A stretch of 64,000 nt of DNA. It comes from Alcanivorax borkumensis SK2 (GTDB taxonomy: Bacteria; Pseudomonadota; Gammaproteobacteria; Pseudomonadales; Alcanivoracaceae). Shown in pieces: positions 53,150 through 62,703 of the stretch (positions within the stretch are counted from its first letter, which is position 1; the number at the start of each line of letters is the position of its first letter). The notes under the pieces are model-generated. The model ran no database searches. It worked only from the letters and a program-made list of their open reading frames with translations, and was not told the DNA's origin. Where the stretch lies: positions 2,947,001 to 3,011,000 of the forward strand of contig NC_008260.1 of assembly GCF_000009365.1 (NCBI RefSeq), written 5' to 3'. Position numbers and translations under genes: made by a program.

Positions 53150-54627
53150 GCCCCACCTCCCAATACTGCTGACAAATATAAGTCCGGATTACGCAGCTGC
53201 TCCGCAACCGCAGCGGTTAGTTGCAACAAAAGTTCCGCATACACGGCCATCAGCGGGGTCGCCATCAGCAACGCCACTACGGGAAACAAACGCCGGTGGC
53301 CCAGGCGTAGGCCGCGGCCCTCCCCGGTGGTGCGCCAGAACAAGGTAGAACCTGCCCGGCTAAGGGCAATCAAACCACACAGCCCCGCCAGCAGCAGCAA
53401 CACCCAATAAGTCGGATCCGGTACGCTGCGCAGTAACGCCACTTTACCGACAAAACCAGAGAGAGGCGGCAAACCCACCACCGCAATCGCCGCCACAAAA
53501 AACAACAGTGACAGCCGACCGCCATTAAGAATCGCCGGGCCAATCTGCAGGTAATCCGCCACGTCGCCTCGACCACGGGCAATCAAGTCCGTAAGCAGAA
53601 ACAAGCCACCGCAAATCAGGGTGGAATGCAGCAGGTAGTACAGCGCCGGGCCCACCGCCTGTAGCTCACCGAAGGCCAAGGCCGCCACTAATGTACCCAC
53701 AGACATCACTACCAGGTACGACACCAGTGTGCCCAGCCGTTTAGCGCCCAGCACGCCAATGCAAGCCAATGCCAATGTCACCAACGACAACCACCAAAGT
53801 GACGCCTGCCCCAGTCCAGCAAAGGGGCCATCGGCAAACGCCAGCGCATAAACCCGCAGCATGGCGTAAAAGCCCACCTTGGTCATAATTGCAAACAATG
53901 CGGCCACCCCGGCGGTGGCACCGGCATAGGCCGCTGGCAGCCAGAAATACAATGGAAACAATGCCGCCTTGAGCCCAAACACCACCCACAGCATCAACAC
54001 CGCTACCTTTAACAAGACGGCATGGGTGCCGGTAAGCGCCTGGGCCTTCACCGCAAAGTCCGCCATGTTAAGCGTGCCGGTGGTTCCGTAAATCAACCCC
54101 AACGCGATTAAGAACAGCGCCGAGCCCACCAAATTAAGCACCACATAATGCAAGCCTGCCTTTACTCGCTCCGGGCCTCGGCCGTGCAGAGCCAAGCCAT
54201 AAGAGGCAATCAGCAGCACTTCGAAAAATACGAACAGATTGAACAAGTCTCCGGTGAGGAAGGCGCCGTTGATACCCATCAGCTGAAATTGAAACAAGGC
54301 ATGGAAATTCGCGCCTTTGCGGTCATCACCGCAGCTAGCGTACAGCAGCGCAGGGAACGCCAATACTGCCGTCAGCAGTACCATCAAGGCACTGAGCTTA
54401 TCCAGCACCAGCACAATACCGAACGGCGCCTGCCAGTTACCCAGCGCGTAAACGGTGATGTCCCCGCCCCAGGCCTGATTGCCCAGAAAAATAGCCGCCG
54501 CCAGCAGCGCCGAGCAGGACAGCAGGCCGGTGATCCGCCGCAACCGGTGGCGCTCGCGCACCTCCAGCAACAGCAACATACCCGCCAGCGCCGGTATCAG
54601 TATCGGGGCAATAATCCAGTGGCTCAT
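53146..54627 (-). CDS. mrpD: Mrp Na+/H+ antiporter subunit D
   Basis: A 493-residue subunit with about 14 membrane segments, homologous to the NuoN/NuoM proton channels of complex I. Typical segments are FNLFVFFEVLLIASYGLAL (with the conserved Glu), VFGLKAALFPLYFWLPAAYA (Lys and Pro) and GLPPLSGFVGKVALLRS. It overlaps both neighbours by 4 bp, ATGA style, a tightly coupled operon. Confidence 0.95.
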   Translation of the reverse strand: MSHWIIAPILIPALAGMLLLLEVRERHRLRRITGLLSCSALLAAAIFLGNQAWGGDITVYALGNWQAPFGIVLVLDKLSALMVLLTAVLAFPALLYASCGDDRKGANFHALFQFQLMGINGAFLTGDLFNLFVFFEVLLIASYGLALHGRGPERVKAGLHYVVLNLVGSALFLIALGLIYGTTGTLNMADFAVKAQALTGTHAVLLKVAVLMLWVVFGLKAALFPLYFWLPAAYAGATAGVAALFAIMTKVGFYAMLRVYALAFADGPFAGLGQASLWWLSLVTLALACIGVLGAKRLGTLVSYLVVMSVGTLVAALAFGELQAVGPALYYLLHSTLICGGLFLLTDLIARGRGDVADYLQIGPAILNGGRLSLLFFVAAIAVVGLPPLSGFVGKVALLRSVPDPTYWVLLLLAGLCGLIALSRAGSTLFWRTTGEGRGLRLGHRRLFPVVALLMATPLMAVYAELLLQLTAAVAEQLRNPDLYLSAVLGGGA

Positions 54628-54962
54628 GAACGGCCCCCTTCATCCGGCTTGCCATCCACATGATCACTGTGCAGCTCTCCCTGGCCACGCAAGGCCAGCA
54701 CTACCAAAAACGCCGTCATAGCGAAGCCGATGACGATGGCCGTGAGCACCAGCGCCTGAGGGAGTGGATCAGTGGGGTCCGGGCTCATTCCAACCACCGC
54801 CACCTGGTTCATCTTTAATCCACCCATGGAGAAAAGAAACACATTCACGCCGTAACTCAGCAGCGTTAGGCCCATAACCACCGGGAAAGTCCGTGCACGT
54901 AGGCACAGGTACACCCCGGAGGCCACCAGTACACCAATAATGATTGCCACCAGCAGTTCCAT
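54624..54962 (-). CDS. mrpC: Mrp Na+/H+ antiporter subunit C
   Basis: A 112-residue NuoK-like subunit with three membrane segments. GVLVASGVYLCLRARTFPV and GLTLLSYGVNVFLFSMGG with the DPLPQALVLTAIVIGFA motif identify MrpC/PhaC. The start overlaps the stop of the fused subunit AB by one base. Confidence 0.94.
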   Translation of the reverse strand: MELLVAIIIGVLVASGVYLCLRARTFPVVMGLTLLSYGVNVFLFSMGGLKMNQVAVVGMSPDPTDPLPQALVLTAIVIGFAMTAFLVVLALRGQGELHSDHVDGKPDEGGRS

Positions 54963-57766
54963 CAGGCGTTCTCCCTCTTGTCATCCAGCAGCGAAAGCTT
55001 GCCCAGGTTGGCCAGCATCAACAGTGTTGCGCCCACCACCGTCAGGAATACCCCGGTGTCGAACAACATGGCGGTGGCCAGCTCGAATTTGCCGATCACC
55101 GGCAGCGATACATAAGTAAAGGAACTGGTCAGGAAGGGGTAGCCAAAGGCCCAACTACCCACACCGGTCATACCGGCCAACAATACGCCCAGCGCCACCA
55201 CCGGGTGATAATCCCCTGGCATGCGGCTGTGTACCCACCCCACCCCGGAGGCCACATATTGCAACACCAAGGCCACCGAAGTGATCAAGCCAGCCACAAA
55301 GCCGCCACCGGGCAGGTTATGCCCGCGCAAGAATATGTACACCGCAATTAACAGAGCCAGCGGCAGTAAGGGCCGGGAAATGGTCACCAGCACCAACGGG
55401 TGGGCATCTTTCGCCCAAGGCCGGCCCTGCGAATCGTACTTAGCAGAGGCCAGGTTCAGGTCTTTGAGCAGGGCATAAATGCCCATAGCGGCAATCCCCA
55501 GCACGGTGATTTCACCGAAAGTATCGAAACCTCGGAAGTCCACAAGGATGACGTTCACCACATTGGTGCCACCACCACCGGATTTGCTGTTATCCATGAA
55601 AAACTGGCTGATGGTGGCGGTCTCTCCGGTCATCACCAAAAACGCCAACACCGCAACGCCGCCGCCGGTGATAAGTGCCAACAGCACATCACGGAACACC
55701 CGCACAGACGAGGACTCCACCTTAGTGCGCACCGGCAGGAAATACATGGCCAGCATCAGCAGCAACATGGTCACCACTTCCACCGACAGCTGGGTCAACG
55801 CCAAATCCGGTGCCGAGAAGCGCACGAACAACAGCGACACCATTAGCCCCACCACGCTCAAAGACATAATCGACGTCACTCGGTGCCGATGCATGATTGT
55901 GGTCAGCAAGGCGCTGGCCACCAGCATGGTGGTACAAAGAATCGCCACCCCGTCCATAGGCAACATGGGGGCCGCCAAACTCAGCGCCGGCAGGTGCCAC
56001 ATCTGGGTAAGCAAAATTACCGCCACCAACGCCACACCCCAGGCCACATAGCTCTGCAATGAGCCGTTCTGCAGCCAGCCGGTAATGGCGCTGGCCATTC
56101 GCCCCAGCTGCTGCATTCGCCCCTCGAACACCAATTTGGCGTCCACCTCCGGCAAGCGAGTCCATAGGTCAAACAAACGGCGACGTTGGGAATAGACAAA
56201 GATGCCGCCGAACAGGGCAATAAAGCTCATCACCAAGGGCACGTTAAAGCCATGCCAGATGGCCAAGTGATACTCAGGCAACTCACCGCCCAGAGTGGCA
56301 GAAGCAGCCACCGCCAGCAGCCCGGCCACGGTGATCGCCGGGAACACCCCCACCGCCACACACAGCGCCACCAATATCTCCACCGGCACCTTCATATAAC
56401 GCGGCGGCTCATGAGGCGGATACTTGGGCAGGTTGATGGGCTCACCGTTAAAGAACACGTCATGAATAAAGCGCGCAGAATAGGCCACCGAGAATATCCC
56501 GCCCAACGTTGCCCCCAAGGGCAGCAACCAACTCAGCGTCCCCAGCTGTTCAGACTGCAAGGTTTCGGTAAAGAACATTTCCTTGGACAAAAAGCCGTTC
56601 AATAGCGGCACCCCGGCCATGGCCGCCGACGCCACCATGGCCAGCACCGCCGTATAGGGCATGTACTTCCACAGGCCATTAATGCGGCGCATGTCGCGGG
56701 TACCGGTTTCATGATCAATAATCCCCGCCGCCATAAACAGGCTCGCCTTGAAGGTAGCGTGGTTGATGATGTGGAACACGGCAGCCACCGCCGCCAACTG
56801 GCTGTTCAAACCGAACAGCAGAGTAATCAGGCCCAAGTGGCTAATGGTGGAGTACGCCAGCAAGCCCTTTAGGTCATGCTGGAACAGGGCCACCAGCGCG
56901 CCCCAGAGCAAGGTCGCCATACCCGCAAGGGTGACAATATCGAACCACAGGTCCGTGCCTGCCAAGGCCGGATACAAGCGCGCCAGCAAGAACACACCGG
57001 CTTTCACCATGGTGGCGGAATGCAGGTAGGCGCTCACCGGGGTCGGTGCCGCCATGGCGTGGGGCAACCAAAAATGGAACGGGAACTGAGCACTTTTGGT
57101 AAAGGCCCCCAGCAACACCAGGCACAGAATCAGCGGGTATAGCTCGCTGCCACGAATCAAATCCCCGCTGGCCAGCACCTCAGTTAACGAGAACGAGCCC
57201 ACCACATCGCCGATCAACAACACACCGGCCAACAGCGCCAAGCCGCCCATGCCCGTCACGGTCATGGCCATGCGCGCGCCCTTGCGCGCCCCGGTTTGAT
57301 GACCCCAGAAACCAATCAGCAAGAATGAGCTCAAGCTGGTTAGCTCCCAGAACACCACCAGTAACAGCAGGTTATCGCTGGTCACCACCCCCAGCATGGC
57401 GCCCATAAACAGCAGCAAATAGGCGTAGAAGCGACCGGCTTTTTCCTTGGCGGACAAGTAATAGCGGGCGTAGAGGATCACCAGCAAACCAATCCCCAGC
57501 ACCAGAATGGCAAACAGCAATGCCAAGCCATCCAGCCGGAAAGCCAGCGACAGGTCCAGTGAAGGGATCCAGCTCAAGGTGCTGTGTAACGTCTCCCCGG
57601 CAAAGACCCTGCGGGCCGGGTTAAACAGTAGCGCCAGCGCCAGCGCCGGCAGCGCCGCCGCCCCGCAGGCCAGCAAGGTGCGATTCCCCGTTACGCGCTC
57701 CACCAATGGCGGCAGGAACGCGCCCAGAAAGGGCAACATCACCACAAAGGCAAGATTCATAGTCAA
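54962..57766 (-). CDS. mrpA: Mrp Na+/H+ antiporter fused subunits A and B
   Basis: A 934-residue protein, first gene of the operon. The N-terminal 500 or so residues are NuoL-like ([66 protein letters not shown]). The C-terminal part holds the MrpA tail and an MrpB domain ([32 protein letters not shown]). Fusion of A and B gives the six-gene Pha-type operon known from rhizobia and many marine gammaproteobacteria. Confidence 0.95.
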   Translation of the reverse strand: MTMNLAFVVMLPFLGAFLPPLVERVTGNRTLLACGAAALPALALALLFNPARRVFAGETLHSTLSWIPSLDLSLAFRLDGLALLFAILVLGIGLLVILYARYYLSAKEKAGRFYAYLLLFMGAMLGVVTSDNLLLLVVFWELTSLSSFLLIGFWGHQTGARKGARMAMTVTGMGGLALLAGVLLIGDVVGSFSLTEVLASGDLIRGSELYPLILCLVLLGAFTKSAQFPFHFWLPHAMAAPTPVSAYLHSATMVKAGVFLLARLYPALAGTDLWFDIVTLAGMATLLWGALVALFQHDLKGLLAYSTISHLGLITLLFGLNSQLAAVAAVFHIINHATFKASLFMAAGIIDHETGTRDMRRINGLWKYMPYTAVLAMVASAAMAGVPLLNGFLSKEMFFTETLQSEQLGTLSWLLPLGATLGGIFSVAYSARFIHDVFFNGEPINLPKYPPHEPPRYMKVPVEILVALCVAVGVFPAITVAGLLAVAASATLGGELPEYHLAIWHGFNVPLVMSFIALFGGIFVYSQRRRLFDLWTRLPEVDAKLVFEGRMQQLGRMASAITGWLQNGSLQSYVAWGVALVAVILLTQMWHLPALSLAAPMLPMDGVAILCTTMLVASALLTTIMHRHRVTSIMSLSVVGLMVSLLFVRFSAPDLALTQLSVEVVTMLLLMLAMYFLPVRTKVESSSVRVFRDVLLALITGGGVAVLAFLVMTGETATISQFFMDNSKSGGGGTNVVNVILVDFRGFDTFGEITVLGIAAMGIYALLKDLNLASAKYDSQGRPWAKDAHPLVLVTISRPLLPLALLIAVYIFLRGHNLPGGGFVAGLITSVALVLQYVASGVGWVHSRMPGDYHPVVALGVLLAGMTGVGSWAFGYPFLTSSFTYVSLPVIGKFELATAMLFDTGVFLTVVGATLLMLANLGKLSLLDDKRENA

Positions 57767-58166
57767 TCCGTTGTCATTATCACAAAGGCGGCAACCCGCC
57801 CGTTAGCTTGAACAGGGTGAACTAGAAAGACAATGACAGCGGCGGATCAGGAAAATACGGGCGACGCCCCCGGCGCGGACACTGGGACAGGATGATGCGG
57901 CAAGGCTGAACCAGGAAAGGGGTCATAGCATCCGTATCGAAAGAATGGAGGTCGCAGTATGCACAAGTTCAGCGGCAAGCGACAAGCCTCAAACGACAAC
58001 ACGTGGAAAGCCTTGCTGAACAGGCAAGCCCGTGCCCGGCGTCTACCAATAACGAATGCCCAGCCCGTGTTGCCGCTTGTCGCTAGTTGCTTGTCGCTCG
58101 CCCCTGCCCCTTGGCCCCATTTCCGCTACACTCTCTCCATCATTCAGTCAGCAGAAGTCGAGCCCC
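57767..58166. other. mrp-polA divergent intergenic region with repeated words
   Basis: No gene supported. AGCGACAAGC (57978-57987) and two inverted copies GCTTGTCGCT (58075-58084 and 58089-58098) stand around 100 bp apart, giving possible long-range pairing. The promoters of both mrp and polA must lie here, but none is clear. Confidence 0.5.
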
Positions 58167-60926
58167 ATGTCCGCAGCCGAAAAACCCATCATCCTGGTCG
58201 ATGGTTCCTCCTACCTGTACCGCGCCTTTCACGCCCTGCCGCCGCTCACCACCTCCAGCGGCCAGCCCACCGGGGCGGTGCGCGGCGTCGCCTCCATGCT
58301 GCGCAAACTGATCAAGGACTACGACCCGCAATACATGGCGGTGATCTTCGATGCCAAGGGCAAAACCTTTCGCGACGAACTGTTTGAAGAGTACAAATCC
58401 AACCGCCCGCCCATGCCCGATGATCTGCGCGCACAGGTGCAACCCCTGCACGACCTGATCCGCGCCATGGGCCTGCCGCTGATCATCGAAGACGGCGTGG
58501 AAGCCGACGATGTGATCGGCACCTTCGCGCGCATCTTCGGCGCCCAGGGCAAGCCGGTGCTAATCTCCACTGGCGACAAGGACATGGCCCAGCTGGTCAC
58601 CGAGCACGTGACCCTGATCAACACCATGAACAACGCCCTCTACGACATCGAGGGCGTGAAGCAGAAATTCGGCGTGGGCCCGGAGCTGATCATCGACTTC
58701 CTCGCCCTGATGGGCGACAAGGTGGACAACATCCCCGGCGTTCCCGGCGTGGGCGAGAAAACCGCCCTGGGCCTGATACAGGGGCTCGGCTCCCTGGAAG
58801 ATATCTACGCCAATCTGGACAAGATCGCCGAGCTCAGCTTCCGTGGCGCCAAGACCATGGCCAAAAAGCTGGAAGAACACAAAGAGATGGCCTTCCTCTC
58901 CTACCAGCTGGCCACCATCAAACTGGACTGCGAACTCAGCGAAGACCTCAACGACCTAAAACTCGGCGAACCGGACAACGAATCCCTGGCCCGCTATTTC
59001 AAGGAACTGGAATTCAAAGGTTGGTTGAGCGAAATACTCTCCGGTGCCGACGCCAGCGTAGTGGCCGCTGCCGAAGAGGCCGGTAACAACGAAGCCGCCC
59101 CCGCCGCCGGTTTCAACCGCGACGCCTACGACATCGTCTACAGCGAAGCCATGCTGGATAAATGGCTGGATAAACTGAAAGCCGCCGGCGAGTTTGCCTT
59201 CGATACCGAAACCACCAGCCTCAACTATATGAACGCCGAATTGGTGGGCTTCGCCGTGGCCGTCAGCGACAAGGCCGCCTATATCCCCTTTGGGCACAAC
59301 TACCCCGGCGCCCCAGACCAGATCGACAAGCAGTTGGTGATCGACAAGTTCAAGCCGTTGCTCGAAGACGACAGCCTCAAGAAAATCGGCCAGAACCTGA
59401 AATACGACATGAGCGTGCTCGCCGAAGACGCCGGCATCACCCTGCGCGGCGTCGCCTTCGACACCATGCTGGAATCCTACGTGCTCGATTCCGTGGCCAC
59501 CCGCCACGACATGGATTCCCTGGCGCTCAAGTACCTGGGCCGCAAGACCATCAGCTTTACCGACATCGCTGGCAAGGGCGCCAAGCAGCTCACCTTCAAC
59601 CAAATCGGCCTGCACGAAGCCAGCCCCTACGCCGCCGAAGATGCCGACGTGACCCTGCGCCTGCACCAGACCCTGTGGCCGAAATTGGAAGCCGAAGACC
59701 GACTGCCCGAGGTGTTCCGCGACATCGAGCTGCCGCTGGTCACTGTGCTCAGCCGCATCGAACGCAACGGCACCTACGTGGACGCCACCCTGCTCAAGCA
59801 CCAAAGCCAGTTCCTCGCCAAACGCATGGCGGAACTGCAAGAAAAGGCCTTCGACATCGCCGGGCAGGAATTCAATCTCGCCAGCCCCAAACAGCTGGGC
59901 GAAATTCTCTACGAAAAGCTGGAAATCCCGGTCATCAAGAAGACCCCCAAAGGCGCGCCGTCCACCGCCGAAGCGGTGCTACAAGAGCTGGCCCATGACT
60001 ACCCACTGCCCCAGGTGATCATGGATTACCGCGGCGTGGCCAAGCTGAAAAACACCTACACCGACAAACTGCCGGAACTGATCAACCAACGCACCGGCCG
60101 CGTGCACACCTCCTACCACCAGGCGGTGACCGCCACCGGGCGCTTGTCTTCCAGTGACCCGAACCTGCAAAACATTCCGGTGCGCAGCGAAGAAGGCCGT
60201 AAGATTCGCCAAGCCTTCCTCGCCCCCAAAGGAAAGAAAATAGTCGCCTGCGATTACTCACAAATCGAGTTGCGCATCATGGCGCATCTGAGTGGCGACA
60301 AAGGCCTCACGGATGCCTTCGAACAGGGCCTGGATATTCACCGCGCCACCGCCGCCGAAGTGTGGGGAAAAACCCTGGACGAGGTCAGCGACAACGATCG
60401 CCGCAACGCCAAGGCCATCAACTTCGGCCTTATCTACGGCATGAGCGCCTTCGGCCTCGCCAAACAACTGGGCCTGCCGCGCAAGGAAGCCCAGGAATAC
60501 ATCGACCTCTATTTCGAGCGTTACCCCGGCGTGAAAAAATACATGGAAGACACCCGCGCGTTAGCGATAGACAAAGGCTACGTGGAAACCGTTTACGGTC
60601 GCCGTCTCTACCTGCCGGAAATCCACAGCAAAAACGGCCAACGCCGCCAAGGCGCCGAACGCGCCGCCATCAACGCCCCCATGCAAGGCACCGCCGCCGA
60701 CATCATCAAGAAAGCCATGATCAAAGTGCACGACTGGCTGGAAACCACCCACTTCGACGCCAAAATGATCATGCAGGTACACGATGAACTGGTGTTTGAA
60801 GTGGCGGACGATCAGGTGGATGATCTGGTCAAGGAAGTAAAGGCGCGCATGGAATCAGCGGCGGAGTTGAAAGTGCCGTTGATTGTGGATGCGGGCGCTG
60901 GGGAGAACTGGGAAGAGGCGCATTGA
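58167..60926 (+). CDS. polA: DNA polymerase I
   Basis: A 919-residue repair and Okazaki-fragment polymerase with all three activities. Residues 1-290 are the 5' nuclease (ILVDGSSYLYRAFHAL, GDKVDNIPGVPGVGEKTA). The 3'-5' proofreading domain is intact: Exo I FAFDTETTSLN, Exo II GQNLKYDMS, Exo III YAAEDADVTL. The polymerase domain has motif A CDYSQIELRIMAHLSGD, motif B RRNAKAINFGLIYGMSAFG and motif C MQVHDELVFEV. The start at 58167 (MSAAEKPII) is set by homology; the upstream in-frame stretch is repeat-like non-coding DNA. Confidence 0.97.
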   Translation: MSAAEKPIILVDGSSYLYRAFHALPPLTTSSGQPTGAVRGVASMLRKLIKDYDPQYMAVIFDAKGKTFRDELFEEYKSNRPPMPDDLRAQVQPLHDLIRAMGLPLIIEDGVEADDVIGTFARIFGAQGKPVLISTGDKDMAQLVTEHVTLINTMNNALYDIEGVKQKFGVGPELIIDFLALMGDKVDNIPGVPGVGEKTALGLIQGLGSLEDIYANLDKIAELSFRGAKTMAKKLEEHKEMAFLSYQLATIKLDCELSEDLNDLKLGEPDNESLARYFKELEFKGWLSEILSGADASVVAAAEEAGNNEAAPAAGFNRDAYDIVYSEAMLDKWLDKLKAAGEFAFDTETTSLNYMNAELVGFAVAVSDKAAYIPFGHNYPGAPDQIDKQLVIDKFKPLLEDDSLKKIGQNLKYDMSVLAEDAGITLRGVAFDTMLESYVLDSVATRHDMDSLALKYLGRKTISFTDIAGKGAKQLTFNQIGLHEASPYAAEDADVTLRLHQTLWPKLEAEDRLPEVFRDIELPLVTVLSRIERNGTYVDATLLKHQSQFLAKRMAELQEKAFDIAGQEFNLASPKQLGEILYEKLEIPVIKKTPKGAPSTAEAVLQELAHDYPLPQVIMDYRGVAKLKNTYTDKLPELINQRTGRVHTSYHQAVTATGRLSSSDPNLQNIPVRSEEGRKIRQAFLAPKGKKIVACDYSQIELRIMAHLSGDKGLTDAFEQGLDIHRATAAEVWGKTLDEVSDNDRRNAKAINFGLIYGMSAFGLAKQLGLPRKEAQEYIDLYFERYPGVKKYMEDTRALAIDKGYVETVYGRRLYLPEIHSKNGQRRQGAERAAINAPMQGTAADIIKKAMIKVHDWLETTHFDAKMIMQVHDELVFEVADDQVDDLVKEVKARMESAAELKVPLIVDAGAGENWEEAH

Positions 60927-60986
60927 CGAACGCTGGCACGCGAACATTCAGCGCCCCACCTGATGGCGGGTTAAAACGATAAACAA

Positions 60987-61016
60987 GCGGGGGCCGGCTT
61001 ATGTCCAGGCTCCCGC
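60987..61016. terminator. Stem-loop after polA
   Basis: GCGGGGGCC (60987-60995) pairs with GGCTCCCGC (61008-61016), eight Watson-Crick pairs and one G-T. A moderately T-rich stretch follows. Probable polA terminator or boundary with the convergent gene. Confidence 0.5.
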
Positions 61017-61061
61017 CCATTGATTCTCTTTCAAGACCACAGAAAACGTGGCGAAACCGTT

Positions 61062-61349
61062 CTATTCCCAGTCACTTTTGCTGTCTTGATCCTTGGCCAG
61101 TGAATCCACACCGCGATCCCTAAGAGCGTCGGCGCCGCAGTATTCATAAACCGCATTCTCGCCAGCGCCCCACCCCCAGCAAGTCGCTGCGATTGGGAAA
61201 CAGCGCTGCCGCATATTATTGAGGGTATCGCCTGGATACTGCTCTCTTTTACTTTCCACGCATGCCTCTACATCTTCGGCAGGCTGTGCATACGACTGCG
61301 GCACCATCACGGCAATGAAAAAAAACACAGATAACACTTTTTTGATCAT
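61062..61349 (-). CDS. Small exported cysteine-containing protein, unknown function
   Basis: A 95-residue protein with a clear signal peptide (MIKKVLSVFFFIAVMVPQSYA). The mature chain of about 74 residues has four cysteines (in VEACVES, RQRCFPI, ATCWGWG and YEYCGAD), a spacing compatible with two disulfides, and an acidic tail DQDSKSDWE. I start at MIKK (61349); 12 upstream in-frame codons are unlikely. Periplasmic, no known family recognised. Confidence 0.65.
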   Translation of the reverse strand: MIKKVLSVFFFIAVMVPQSYAQPAEDVEACVESKREQYPGDTLNNMRQRCFPIAATCWGWGAGENAVYEYCGADALRDRGVDSLAKDQDSKSDWE

Positions 61350-61742
61350 GGAAACTCCATTTGTCAGCCACCCCAAACGGGGCAATATTGATCAATGCTC
61401 TTACTGCGACATACTGCTCAGCGAAGACGACACATTGATCGCAATGGTGTGAGCTGGTGCTCAAGGCAGCTTGCCACCGCCCTTTTGATTTCCTCATGGA
61501 TGGAACGCTTTCAGAACATCCCTACTCATCTTCCCTGATATTCACCGGGAGGCCATCACCCATTTAGGGTAACGGGTTATGCGCAGCAAGGCCGGAAGCA
61601 CTGGGGTATGCATGGGCTAAATTGAGCGCAAAGTAAATCCATTCACCCAAATGGGTGATAACAGCTGTGCGCAATAGTGTTACCTTCCTTTCGCGGCGCT
61701 CACTCGCGCCCAATACCTCCGTTTTTATCACTTGGTACCAAA
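61350..61742. other. Intergenic region with a shared inverted motif
   Basis: No gene supported. ATCACCCATTT (61555-61565) recurs inverted as AAATGGGTGAT (61649-61659), and the latter forms a small palindrome CACCCAAATGGGTG (61644-61657). The second lies 84 bp before the outer-membrane protein ATG. The same motif occurs at 44825-44841 upstream of the TSP3 lipoprotein gene. Confidence 0.5.
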
Positions 61743-62498
61743 ATGAAAATGAAATCCACGATTGTTGCTTCTTCTTTGTTAGCTGCGGCCCTGCCTGCAC
61801 TCTCTTTTGCTGACAACGCTTTTACTGGGGTTCAAGCCGGCCTAAACCTAGGCTATGAAGATTCCTCCATGGACTGGGAAACCGACAGCATTATCACCCC
61901 AGCTACCCCAGGTAATTCCCTCGCCGTTGGCGCAAATGATTCCGAATCGTTAGACGATTCAGCCTTCGCCTATGGCGTGTTTACCAGCTACAACATGGCT
62001 CTCAATGACCGCTGGATTGTAGGTGCTGAACTTGCCTATCAAGGCAGCAATACCAGTGATTCCGTAAAGAGCATTCCCGGCGACCCGTTAGCGGGCAATC
62101 AGACCGAAGCTGAAGTAGAAATAAACCAGACCTTCCTGCTGGGAATCAAAGGTGGTTATTTACTCAATGCCTCCACCCTCGCTTATAGCACCCTGAGCGC
62201 CACACTCACTGAGGTAGAAGTGAACTCTGACTGCCCCTCCGATGGCACTGTTTGTAACCCTGGCTCCCCGGCCCGCTCTGACAGCGACGATGACAATATC
62301 ACTGGCTGGGCACTGGCTCTCGGTTTGGAAAAGTCGCTATCTGAGAACCTGTCTGTGCGCGCTGAATACCGCTACGCCGATCTTGGCACCGCCAACGTGA
62401 CTGCGGTGAAAAAAGAAAATGGTGAAGCCTTCGGCATTGATGCTGATATCGATGTGACCAGCCAAGCTTTGCTATTGGCTGCCGTCTACAAGTTCTAA
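61743..62498 (+). CDS. Outer-membrane beta-barrel protein
   Basis: A 251-residue protein with signal peptide (MKMKSTIVASSLLAAALPALSFA) and a small beta-barrel of alternating strands, resembling the OmpA-like/Omp25 opacity family: GVQAGLNLGYEDSSMDW, YGVFTSYNMALNDRWIVGAE, FLLGIKGGYLLNASTLAYS, LSVRAEYRYADLGTANV and a C-terminal aromatic AVYKF, the usual BAM signal. The CPSDGTVCNPG loop could hold a disulfide. I start at 61743; function is unknown. Confidence 0.8.
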   Translation: MKMKSTIVASSLLAAALPALSFADNAFTGVQAGLNLGYEDSSMDWETDSIITPATPGNSLAVGANDSESLDDSAFAYGVFTSYNMALNDRWIVGAELAYQGSNTSDSVKSIPGDPLAGNQTEAEVEINQTFLLGIKGGYLLNASTLAYSTLSATLTEVEVNSDCPSDGTVCNPGSPARSDSDDDNITGWALALGLEKSLSENLSVRAEYRYADLGTANVTAVKKENGEAFGIDADIDVTSQALLLAAVYKF

Positions 62499-62653
62499 GT
62501 GTTCTATGGCGCAGGTGTGCCTGCGCCAACTTTACCCTTTGAATAAACCCGCTCTATACCCCCCCCTAAGCATTTCTATGTAAGCCCTATACTACAAAGC
62601 TACCGCCGGTTAGGCCCTTTAGAGGGGCTCCTACATAAGATATAAGACACCAT

Positions 62654-62682
62654 AAAAAAACGCGGCCGAAGCCGCGTTTTTT
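62654..62682. terminator. Bidirectional Rho-independent terminator
   Basis: ACGCGGC (62660-62666), loop CGAA, GCCGCGT (62671-62677), with seven A before and six T after. It separates the outer-membrane protein and acyl-CoA dehydrogenase genes. Confidence 0.92.
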
Positions 62683-62703
62683 ATAAAGCATGAAGAGAAA
62701 CAA

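Noticed and set aside
58956..59840. 294-codon minus-strand ORF inside polA, and similar shadows in metK, tktA, mrpA and ahcY
   Set aside because: They arise from high-GC third positions opposite strongly supported genes and lack homology and ribosome sites.
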